Shown: positions 1 through 5,094, counted from the stretch's first letter. The stretch is DNA of 8,492 bases from an uncultured Panacagrimonas sp. (GCA_946481265.1 CAMLNE010000181.1:1-8492); one strand, 5' to 3'. The notes: generated by a model not told the origin, from the letters alone. Translations and numbers: made by a program.

Positions 1-101
1 ACGTGCCGGTGCCCGACAGCGCGGTGAAGGTCGACGTGCAGAAGGAGGCGGGGTTGGAGGTGCTGGAAATGAACATCACGCTACCGGAGCGGGCCGCCTG
101 A
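1..101 (+). CDS. 3' end of an unrecognised gene (partial)
   Basis: The window opens inside a plus-strand reading frame whose first complete codon is at position 3 and which stops with TGA at 99-101. The visible 32 residues run VPVPDSAVKVDVQKEAGLEV and end in LPERAA. The piece is mixed charged and hydrophobic with an alternating pattern, consistent with a C-terminal beta strand of a soluble protein. No motif identifies a family and I do not recognise it. The codons are GC-rich at third positions, which supports real coding despite the short length. The gene converges on the YihY-family gene, with 57 bp between the two stop codons. Confidence 0.55.
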   Translation, partial: VPVPDSAVKVDVQKEAGLEVLEMNITLPERAA

Positions 102-122
102 TCCAGTCGGGCGGGCTCGGAA

Positions 123-157
123 CGACCCGTCTTCCTCCCGGGTCGCTGTTCGCAGCG
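123..157. terminator. Tandem hairpins between convergent genes
   Basis: Two adjacent inverted repeats sit between the convergent stop codons. The first is CGACCCG (123-129) pairing with CGGGTCG (139-145) around a 9-nt loop. The second is CGCTG-TTCG-CAGCG (144-157), a 5-bp stem capped by a stable UUCG tetraloop on the plus-strand RNA. They overlap by two bases, so only one can form fully. There is no T-run on either side, so this is at best a weak or Rho-assisted termination or 3'-end stabilising element. Confidence 0.4.
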
Positions 158-158
158 A

Positions 159-1481
159 TCAGCCCCTTGCGGTCGGCTTCCTGAGCCAGTCGCGCAGGCT
201 CAGGCGGCCATGAGCCTCCATGAATCCGCGTTCCGCCTCGTCGATGAAGTCGATGACCTCGCGGCCCAGCGGGCTGTGCACGCGCAGCTCGGAGTTTCCG
301 GCGCGGATGGCGCGCCACAACTCGCCGAGGGTCGACGATTCGAGGTCGCGAGCGGGGACCAGAAGCGTGCGCTGTCGTCCGGCCTCGGTCAGGAATCCGC
401 GGGTGATCAGGGTGTCGACCGCTCGAGCGACATGTTCCGGAGCGGCCCCGAGTTCGCGGGCGATGTCTTCCTGGGCCCATCCGGGCTTGCCTTCGATGAA
501 TCGGCGACCGGCCGTGCCCATGATCATCAGGGCGAGGTATTCCGATTGCCGACCCGCGGGCAGCGGAGTCATCCGCTCCGGCTTCATGTGGGCGGGGTGC
601 TGTACGTAAAACGAGAGTTGGCAGCCGACCAAAAGGATCAACCAGCCGAGATAGAGCCAGATCAGCAGGAGGATGACGACCGCAAAGCTGGAATAGATCG
701 CGTCGTAGTTGGTCGTCGTCGAGACAAAAGACGCAAAGGCCAGGCTCGCGGTCTGCCACAGCACGCCGGCAGTGAGTCCACCGACCGCCGCGGCACCCAG
801 CCGTACCTTGGTATTCGGCATGTACGCATACAGGAAGGTGAACATCCCCACGATCATGGCGTAGGGGACCAGGCGCGTCAGGCCGTAGAGCGCAAAACCG
901 AAAGGCTGGACGTTCTTGATCTGCGCGACCAGACCGCTGTTGAGGACGGACGCCGTCGCGCCGATGGCCAAGAAGACGACGACCGGTCCGACCATCAGAA
1001 CGCTGAGATATTCGCCGACCCGCTGTCCGAACGGCCGCGGACGCTCGATACGCCAGATGTAGTTGAAGCTGGACTCAACCTTCTGGATCAGCGAGATGGC
1101 GGTATAGAACAGGAGTGCAACGCCCACCGACCCGAGCAGTCCGACCTGGATCTTTTCAACGAAGCCGATGACGTTGCTGGTGATCTCCGAGGCCTGGGGT
1201 CCCAGCGGCCGCAGGAATTCGAAAAGCACCGGCTCCAGCGTGTTATGGACACCCAGCGCCTTCAGGACGGAAAAGCCGAGGGCGAGAAACGGCACCAGCG
1301 ATAGCAGGGTCGTGTAGACCAGGCTCATCGCGCGCATCGAGAGGTGGCCTTCGAAGAGGTCTCGCGCGATAGAAAAGGTGTAACGGCCGACCCGGATCAG
1401 TCCCGCTTGGGGCATGGAAAGAGGGTCGCGCTCTTGCCATAGATGGGATCGCAGTCGATCGAGCAGATTGGAAGCCAGCAT
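159..1481 (-). CDS. YihY/BrkB (UPF0761) family inner-membrane protein with C-terminal winged-helix-like domain
   Basis: This is a 440-residue polytopic inner-membrane protein. A short basic N-terminus is followed by about six hydrophobic segments, at roughly residues 50-75, 112-135, 158-182, 204-222, 228-254 and 263-293. The last carries the family hallmark around NYDAIYSSFAVVILLLIWLY. From about residue 305 a soluble tail includes a helix-turn-helix-like stretch (QEDIARELGAAPEHVARAVDTLITRGFL, about 337-364), as in the long UPF0761 members of beta- and gammaproteobacteria. The molecular role of the family is unsettled: it was once called ribonuclease BN, but that activity belongs to another gene. 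I chose the ATG at 1481 because the upstream extension looks non-coding. Neither it nor the internal ATG at 1415 has a clear ribosome binding site. The gene is divergent from the phasin gene. Family assignment is firm; the start is not. Confidence 0.9.
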   Translation of the reverse strand: MLASNLLDRLRSHLWQERDPLSMPQAGLIRVGRYTFSIARDLFEGHLSMRAMSLVYTTLLSLVPFLALGFSVLKALGVHNTLEPVLFEFLRPLGPQASEITSNVIGFVEKIQVGLLGSVGVALLFYTAISLIQKVESSFNYIWRIERPRPFGQRVGEYLSVLMVGPVVVFLAIGATASVLNSGLVAQIKNVQPFGFALYGLTRLVPYAMIVGMFTFLYAYMPNTKVRLGAAAVGGLTAGVLWQTASLAFASFVSTTTNYDAIYSSFAVVILLLIWLYLGWLILLVGCQLSFYVQHPAHMKPERMTPLPAGRQSEYLALMIMGTAGRRFIEGKPGWAQEDIARELGAAPEHVARAVDTLITRGFLTEAGRQRTLLVPARDLESSTLGELWRAIRAGNSELRVHSPLGREVIDFIDEAERGFMEAHGRLSLRDWLRKPTARG

Positions 1482-1488
1482 GGGCGCG

Positions 1489-1494
1489 AGTGTA
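1489..1494 (-). promoter_or_regulatory. Possible -10 box close to the YihY-family start
   Basis: On the minus strand TACACT lies 7 nt upstream of the proposed ATG at 1481, matching four of six positions of the sigma70 -10 consensus. No convincing -35 hexamer is found at normal spacing. If used, transcription would start at or next to the ATG, giving a leaderless mRNA. That would fit the missing ribosome binding site. This is a weak call. Confidence 0.2.
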
Positions 1495-1591
1495 GTCGCT
1501 CGATCGGCGTCAGTAGTGCGATCAGGGCGACTCACGCTTCGGAGGCAGGCGGGCAGCCCGATGAACGGCCACCAAAACCCACGAATGATCG

Positions 1592-1620
1592 TTGACATTG
1601 CTGCAATGCAACAATACGAT
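1592..1620 (+). promoter_or_regulatory. Sigma70 promoter of the phasin gene
   Basis: A perfect -35 hexamer TTGACA (1592-1597) is separated by exactly 17 bp from TACGAT (1615-1620), which matches four of six positions of the -10 consensus. The predicted transcription start is near 1627, giving a leader of about 68 nt. The last part of that leader (1649-1676) is AT-rich, and it ends in a purine-rich ribosome binding site (AGAGAGG, 1681-1687) 7 nt before the ATG at 1695. The spacer between the hexamers contains the first TGC-N3-GCA operator-like site. Confidence 0.75.
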
Positions 1621-1648
1621 GCCATTCGTGCTTGTTGCAGTGCACAAG
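1598..1648 (+). promoter_or_regulatory. Pair of PhaR-like operators (TGC-N3-GCA) flanking the phasin -10 box
   Basis: Two 17-bp copies, TTGCTGCAATGCAACAA (1598-1614) and TTGTTGCAGTGCACAAG (1632-1648), match at 13 of 17 positions. Each has a TGC-N3-GCA dyad core (1602-1610 and 1636-1644), with 34 bp between centres. The first fills the promoter spacer and the second covers about +10 to +18. From memory of the literature, the PHA-responsive repressor PhaR of Paracoccus binds CTGC-N3/4-GCAG-type sites, and in Ralstonia it binds two sites around the phaP1 promoter. PhaR leaves when PHA granules form, and phasin is then made. The positions here suit such repression. No phaR gene is in the window, so the binding protein is inferred. 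Confidence 0.55.
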
Positions 1649-1694
1649 TACATATTTAGTTAAATAATTCAGTAACGTGCAGAGAGGTAACGGA

Positions 1695-2159
1695 ATGGGC
1701 GTTGAATCAATCGTGAGTGATGTGAAGGGTGCGGTCGAGCCGTACGTGGCGAAGGGACAGGACGTGGTGACGCTGTCGTTCGAGACGTTCAAGCATGCCA
1801 ACACCGTGGTGGTGGAGGGAGTGCAGGAACTGTTCAAGACCAATGTCGTCGCTGGCAAGGACTTGTTTGCAGCGGCACAGACCAGCCTGGAGAAAGCCAG
1901 GATCGACGGCATCAAGGCGGTTGCGACCAAGCCGATCGAGTACCTCCCCGATGGCCGGGAGTTGGTCATCGCGGCGTACAAGGATTCCTTCTCGATCGTC
2001 ACCAAGACCGGCGAAGAGCTGTTCGGTGTGGTCAAGAAGGGCTACGAAGACGTTGCTGCCAAGCTGAACGGCAGCACCACCGTCTCGGCGGAAGTCAAGA
2101 AAGTGAAGACGGCCGCTCGCAAGACGGTCAGAAAGGCGACAAAGAAGGTCGCTCAGTAA
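1695..2159 (+). CDS. Phasin family protein (PHA granule-associated)
   Basis: This is a 154-residue, mostly helical amphipathic protein. Residues 1-120 resemble small phasins: VEPYVAKGQDVVTLSFETFK near the start, then two heptad-like helices (VQELFKTNVVAGKDLFAAAQ and ELVIAAYKDSFSIVTKTGEE). After LNGS the last 25 or so residues form a lysine/arginine/alanine-rich tail (KKVKTAARKTVRKATKKVAQ). Phasins coat polyhydroxyalkanoate granules and control their number and size; similar basic tails in PhaF-type proteins bind DNA. I chose the ATG at 1695 because AGAGAGG at 1681-1687 is well placed. A GTG at 1677 in the same frame would put that sequence inside the gene. A strong promoter with PhaR-like sites lies upstream and a strong terminator downstream, so it is probably monocistronic. 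No PHA synthase gene is visible here. Confidence 0.8.
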   Translation: MGVESIVSDVKGAVEPYVAKGQDVVTLSFETFKHANTVVVEGVQELFKTNVVAGKDLFAAAQTSLEKARIDGIKAVATKPIEYLPDGRELVIAAYKDSFSIVTKTGEELFGVVKKGYEDVAAKLNGSTTVSAEVKKVKTAARKTVRKATKKVAQ

Positions 2160-2173
2160 GCTTCAGCAGTTCA

Positions 2174-2200
2174 AGGGACGCGCAGGTTCATGCGCTCCCT
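2174..2200 (+). terminator. First hairpin after the phasin gene
   Basis: AGGGA-c-GCGCA (2174-2184) pairs with TGCGC-TCCCT (2191-2200) around a 6-nt loop, giving a 10-bp stem with one bulged C. It starts 15 nt after the phasin stop and has no T-run of its own. It precedes the true terminator by 4 nt, so it may serve as an mRNA 3'-end stabiliser. Confidence 0.45.
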
Positions 2201-2203
2201 GGG

Positions 2204-2237
2204 AAAAGGGTCGGGATCGAATCCCGGCCCTTTTTTT
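2204..2237. terminator. Strong intrinsic terminator shared by the phasin and DUF6489-type genes
   Basis: AAAAGGG-t-CGGGAT (2204-2216) pairs with ATCCCG-g-CCCTTTT across a 3-nt CGA loop, and the plus-strand stem runs into seven T residues (2231-2237). On the minus strand the same stem ends in AAAA read as TTTT, so it can also stop transcripts from the convergent gene, whose stop codon is at 2240-2242. It is a textbook bidirectional terminator, stronger on the plus strand. Confidence 0.9.
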
Positions 2238-2239
2238 GT

Positions 2240-2554
2240 TCATTTGACCTCGGGCTTGCTCCGCTTTGTACGGCGTCCGGTCCGTTTGCGGGGCGGTCGC
2301 TGCGGCACGGTGACTGGCTCTGCTGCTTCGGCGGAAAGATTCATGCGGGTAAGGAGTCGCTTGAAGGCCGGAGACTGCTTCAGCGACTCCAGGTTCCCCT
2401 TCACGAAATCGGCCGGATTGAAGCTCTCGTTGACCTGGCCCACCTTTTCCCGTAGAAACTGCAGGATATCGTCCTGCAGACCGGATACATCCGGCAGTCC
2501 GAGGAAGCGGCGGAGTTCTTCCGGCTTTACATCGATCTCGATCTTGATCTGCAT
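2240..2554 (-). CDS. DUF6489-type small protein
   Basis: This is a 104-residue protein of unknown function. The N-terminal pattern MQIKIEIDVKPEELRRFLGL followed by PDV is what I recall for the DUF6489 family of proteobacteria, in which a short beta strand leads into a helix with a conserved FLGLPDV. Residues 24-73 look helical and contain FNPADF, a motif-like segment reminiscent of granule-associated or phasin-adjacent proteins. The last 20 or so residues are very basic (PPRKRTGRRTKRSK), suggesting contact with nucleic acid or another polyanion. The start has an excellent ribosome binding site (AAGGGAGA) 5 nt upstream. It lies 59 bp downstream of purC on the same strand and may be co-transcribed with it. 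It converges on the phasin gene. Family call from memory; function unknown. Confidence 0.75.
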   Translation of the reverse strand: MQIKIEIDVKPEELRRFLGLPDVSGLQDDILQFLREKVGQVNESFNPADFVKGNLESLKQSPAFKRLLTRMNLSAEAAEPVTVPQRPPRKRTGRRTKRSKPEVK

Positions 2555-2613
2555 CGTCGTCTCCCTTGCAGGCCCGCTGCAGCGTGGCGGATCGGTATTT
2601 ATGCAGTAGCGGC

Positions 2614-3501
2614 TCAGTCGGCGGTCAATCGTCGCTGTGCCTCAGCGTAACGCTCGGTGGTTCGTTGCACGATCTCGTCGGGGAGCCAGGGGCCCGGCGG
2701 CGTCTTGTCCCAGGGCTGGGATTCCAGCCAGTCGCGCACAATCTGCTTGTCGTAGCTTGGCGGACTGCTCCCGGGTTGCCAGGCCGCGGCGGGCCAGAAA
2801 CGCGAAGAGTCGGGTGTCAGCACCTCGTCGATGAGATGAACCCGGCCCGCGTCATCGAGACCGAATTCGAATTTCGTATCCGCCACGATGATCCCGCGAG
2901 CCAGCGCATGACGCGCGGCGCGATCGTAGATTTCGAGGGTCAGACGGCGCAGCTCGGCCGCCAGATCTTCGCCGATCCGAGAGACAACATCGCCGTAGGA
3001 AATATTCTCATCGTGCTCGCCTACGGGTGCCTTGTCGGCCGGTGTGAAGATGGGCTCGGGAAGGCGGTCTGCGAGCCGCAGCCCGGGCGGGAGGGCAATC
3101 CCGCAGACCGCGCCGGTCCTCTGGTAATCCTTCCATCCTGATCCGATGAGGTATCCGCGGGCGACACACTCGACCGGGATTGCGCGGAGCTTTCGCACGA
3201 TCACCGCGCGACGCGAAAGCAGATTCCGGTCTTCCGGATCGAGCCAGTCCTCGAGCCTCATTTCCGGAGCCATTTGATTGGGGACAAGGCGCTCGAACTT
3301 CCGCATCCAGAAATCCGTCAGCGCAGTCAGTACCTCCCCCTTTCCCGCAATGGGCCTGGACAGTACGACGTCGAACGCCGAAAGGCGGTCCGTCGTCACG
3401 ATCAGCAGATGATCGTCACCTATCGCGTAGATGTCGCGGACCTTGCCCCGATGAACCAGCGGCAGGTAGGGGATTTCGGACTGGAATAGGGGGGCGAGCA
3501 T
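2614..3501 (-). CDS. purC: Phosphoribosylaminoimidazole-succinocarboxamide synthase (SAICAR synthase)
   Basis: This cytosolic enzyme of de novo IMP synthesis uses ATP to join CAIR and aspartate into SAICAR. The protein has 295 residues, the long form typical of yeast ADE1-like and many proteobacterial enzymes rather than the roughly 237-residue E. coli form. Visible hallmarks include HRGKVRDIY (17-25), the nucleotide-contacting TTDRLSAFDVVL (36-47), IVRKLRAIPVECVARGYLIGSGW (101-123), VADTKFEFG (206-214) and DEVLTPDSSRFW (225-236), which matches the second family signature. No key segment is missing. The start at 3501 matches the usual N-terminus but lacks a clear ribosome binding site. The gene precedes the DUF6489-type gene and lies downstream of luxI on the same strand. 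Confidence 0.97.
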   Translation of the reverse strand: MLAPLFQSEIPYLPLVHRGKVRDIYAIGDDHLLIVTTDRLSAFDVVLSRPIAGKGEVLTALTDFWMRKFERLVPNQMAPEMRLEDWLDPEDRNLLSRRAVIVRKLRAIPVECVARGYLIGSGWKDYQRTGAVCGIALPPGLRLADRLPEPIFTPADKAPVGEHDENISYGDVVSRIGEDLAAELRRLTLEIYDRAARHALARGIIVADTKFEFGLDDAGRVHLIDEVLTPDSSRFWPAAAWQPGSSPPSYDKQIVRDWLESQPWDKTPPGPWLPDEIVQRTTERYAEAQRRLTAD

Positions 3502-3548
3502 GATCTGAGAGCGGAAAACATCGACGGTCGGAATGCGACGGAGGCACC

Positions 3549-3558
3549 CGACGCGTCG
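3549..3558. repeat. 10-bp perfect palindrome in the purC leader
   Basis: CGACGCGTCG reads the same on both strands and lies 48 bp upstream of the purC start. It could be a small operator half or chance in GC-rich DNA. No related copy was seen nearby. Confidence 0.25.
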
Positions 3559-3629
3559 ATCAACCGGCTTGGCGGGCGACTTCGATTGGACGAGGTGATG
3601 AAGGCCGTAACTGGTGCCTCGATGTCATT

Positions 3630-3654
3630 TTATGAGGCCATCGGATCGCCTCCT
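3630..3654 (-). other. Strong ribosome binding site followed by a three-codon mini-ORF upstream of purC
   Basis: On the minus strand a perfect AGGAGG (3654-3649) is followed after 7 nt by ATG-GCC-TCA-TAA (3641-3630). A second ATG two bases after that stop opens a 22-codon frame ending near 3561. This is the best Shine-Dalgarno sequence in the purC leader, yet it serves a Met-Ala-Ser mini-ORF about 130 nt before purC, which itself has no clear site. It could be a leader peptide, a relic of a lost start, or chance. The 268-bp purC-luxI spacer holds nothing else I can name. Confidence 0.3.
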
Positions 3655-3763
3655 AGGGGCTGGACAAGAACACGCGGATAGATCCAAGCCGTGGGGTTCT
3701 GACCGTTCCTACGATGCCGTCGCTTGCCGCAATGCCACCAGGTGCCGGGTTGAGCGGACTTGC

Positions 3764-3780
3764 CAGCGGTCAAGCCGCTG
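3764..3780. repeat. Small hairpin over the luxI stop codon
   Basis: CAGCGG (3764-3769) and CCGCTG (3775-3780) form a 6-bp perfect stem with a 5-nt loop that includes the luxI stop codon (3770-3772). No T-run follows in the luxI direction, so it is not a classical terminator. Read-through from luxI into purC therefore cannot be excluded. Confidence 0.35.
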
Positions 3781-4378
3781 CGAGCATTGGCTGCTGCTCT
3801 CGAAGGGCAATGTGTCGTGTGTGGGCATCAATGTCTAGCCAGACCGCTACCGAAAGGATTTTCCCTAGTCGTTTCGGGGAAGAAAACCTGTGCAGCTTCA
3901 GGCCCAGTCCGCACAGCAAGCGCTCGATGGCGACGCTCACGACCATGACGAACTGCGTGATTCCGTTGTCAGCAGCGAACCGGATCGTCTCGGCAACAAG
4001 CTTGCGCGACGCGTCCCTGAACCCGAAGGTCTTCCCGGCTTGCTGTGTGGTGTCGATGGCGAACCTGCTGATCTCCCAGATATCCGGCTGCTTCGGAATG
4101 CTGCCTCCATCGAGGAGTTCCGAAAAGACATCGCCCAGCATGTACCTGTAGGTGGTGGCACGCAGGCGCCAGCCTCCATTTACGAGATTTCCGTCAGGTG
4201 TCGTGAGCAGATAGATGCTCCGCTCGTCGTCGAAGTCATCGAACTCCTGATTCTCGATGGTCTTGACCTGCCATCCGAGCCGCGAATGAAAAACCTTGTA
4301 ACGCAGTCGATACATCTGCGCTGCGTAGCGTTCGGCAAATCGATGGTCGTATAGGGCACCGACGATTACGTGGGTCAT
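3770..4378 (-). CDS. LuxI-family acyl-homoserine-lactone synthase
   Basis: This is a 202-residue autoinducer synthase, the normal length for the family. LuxI enzymes make N-acyl-homoserine lactones from S-adenosylmethionine and acyl-ACP (or acyl-CoA) in the cytoplasm. The conserved set is complete: R26, F30 and W36 in the segment LRYKVFHSRLGW; E45, D47 and D50 in QEFDDFD; R71 in GGWRLRATT; and E102 and R105 in WEISRFAID. It is therefore probably active. At the position where EsaI and LasI carry the threonine linked to 3-oxo substrates, I align M145 (FVMVVS); the acyl chain cannot be read from this. The ATG at 4378 follows GAGG at a short spacing, and the upstream frame looks non-coding. No luxR neighbour lies within the window. 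The gene looks less GC-rich than purC and purD. The related exosortase-linked acyltransferase family is less likely because the LuxI residues are intact. Confidence 0.93.
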   Translation of the reverse strand: MTHVIVGALYDHRFAERYAAQMYRLRYKVFHSRLGWQVKTIENQEFDDFDDERSIYLLTTPDGNLVNGGWRLRATTYRYMLGDVFSELLDGGSIPKQPDIWEISRFAIDTTQQAGKTFGFRDASRKLVAETIRFAADNGITQFVMVVSVAIERLLCGLGLKLHRFSSPKRLGKILSVAVWLDIDAHTRHIALREQQPMLAAA

Positions 4379-4401
4379 GGCACCTCGACATGGAGCGATA
4401 A

Positions 4402-4420
4402 CCAGGACGGACCGTCCAGG
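4402..4420. promoter_or_regulatory. 19-bp inverted repeat just upstream of luxI
   Basis: CCAGGACGGACCGTCCAGG is palindromic at every position except the centre base and one symmetric pair, with a perfect GGACGG-A-CCGTCC core. It lies 24-42 bp before the luxI ATG. Its size is close to that of a lux box (about 18-20 bp), but it lacks the usual CTG-N10-CAG outer bases. It is therefore either an operator of another type or an mRNA leader hairpin. Confidence 0.4.
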
Positions 4421-4493
4421 CTGGCCCCAGGAACTGCGAGCGGCCGTGATGTTGCATGTGCCCTGTACGTTTGTGAACCAATTTATTAAGAAT

Positions 4494-4522
4494 GTTATAT
4501 ATCTATATGTAATAACTATTAA
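4494..4522 (-). promoter_or_regulatory. Candidate luxI promoter with AT-rich upstream element
   Basis: On the minus strand TTAATA (4522-4517) and TATAAC (4499-4494) are separated by 17 bp and match four and five of six consensus bases. Directly upstream lie T/A tracts (4523-4533) that would suit an UP element contacting the RNA polymerase alpha subunit. The predicted start is near 4487, giving a leader of about 108 nt that contains the inverted repeat at 4402-4420. AT-rich DNA yields such matches easily, so this is tentative. Confidence 0.4.
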
Positions 4523-4921
4523 AAATAAAAAAAGAACAGAGATCGCTTGGCCTGGATCCCTGGAAGCGGCTTCTCGGAGCCTTGTGGGCCCGCGCCGTGA
4601 TTTCTGCATCCCCGGCCGGGAACTGGGGCCCCGGCAAGCGGCACAGGGATCGGCATCCGACTTGATCGATGCCCGCGGAAGGATGATGCGCGGGGTCTCA
4701 GCGCTGCCGCATCCGGTGGGCGTATCGGAATCCCGATATCCGACATCGCCGGTACACGCAGGGCACTGCGACACCGAGCGTTGGCCAATGAGTCCAGCGA
4801 AATGCGGGGCGCCTGGAGAAGCGACTTGGCGGACGGGCTGGGGACCCCGGCCATGCAATCTTTCCTGCGCCGCCGAATAATGTGCACCGGTAGCCTAAGT
4901 GCCGATCCCCAGCAACGCCTT

Positions 4922-4942
4922 CGGTGTCCACCGGCGACACCG
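4922..4942. repeat. 7-bp hairpin upstream of purD
   Basis: CGGTGTC (4922-4928) and GACACCG (4936-4942) are perfect inverted arms around a 7-nt loop, about 150 bp before the purD start. The plus strand continues with a T-rich but interrupted run (TTGATTTCGGTTCTTT), giving a weak terminator-like or attenuator-like look. It could end an unseen transcript entering from the left or act in the purD leader. Confidence 0.3.
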
Positions 4943-5094
4943 TTGATTTCGGTTCTTTCCAATATGTCTCTCGAGGAATCTGATCCCTTGTCAACACCCA
5001 ACCTCATCCGCTCTGCTCGAAAATGCAGAGGATTCATAGGGGCTCGAACGCCGAAGAATGTCGAAAGACACCGGGCCATTCCCGGGGATGCGGC

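Larger units (their letters stand above)
4379..5094. other. 716-bp interval without a supported gene between luxI and purD
   Basis: No frame here has a convincing start, family motif or sustained coding pattern. The open frames crossing it are low-complexity, arginine/proline-rich readings of GC-rich DNA. It contains a 72-bp island (about 4471-4542) in which I count only about 13 G or C bases, the luxI promoter candidate, an inverted repeat near luxI, and small dyads at 4563-4573 (GAAGC-G-GCTTC), 4723-4738 (TATCGG-AATC-CCGATA) and 4922-4942. purD must be transcribed from somewhere near its right end. It could also hide a small RNA or a decayed gene, but I see no direct evidence. Confidence 0.6.

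Noticed and set aside
210..1304. 364-codon plus-strand frame opposite the YihY-family gene
   Set aside because: The protein is a charge-rich shadow (many Asp, Arg, Gln) of a clear membrane protein on the other strand and has no ribosome binding site or known motif.
1649..1676. Second phasin promoter in the AT-rich leader
   Set aside because: No -10/-35 pair at 16-18 bp spacing matches well; the upstream TTGACA promoter explains the gene better.
3770..4378. PEP-CTERM/exosortase-associated acyltransferase instead of LuxI
   Set aside because: That family shares the fold, but here the full LuxI residue set (R26, F30, W36, E45, D47, D50, R71, E102, R105) is present and no exosortase genes are nearby.
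4379..4858. Longer N-terminus for the luxI product
   Set aside because: The upstream frame crosses the AT-rich island and the inverted repeat and does not resemble LuxI; the ATG at 4378 gives the normal family length.
4377..4880. 167-codon plus-strand frame in the luxI-purD interval, considered as a missing luxR
   Set aside because: It has no autoinducer-binding residues and no LuxR helix-turn-helix pattern, and it crosses the AT-rich island with an abrupt composition change.
4698..4997. 99-codon minus-strand frame in the luxI-purD interval
   Set aside because: No ribosome binding site, no family motif and an irregular composition; not supportable as a gene.
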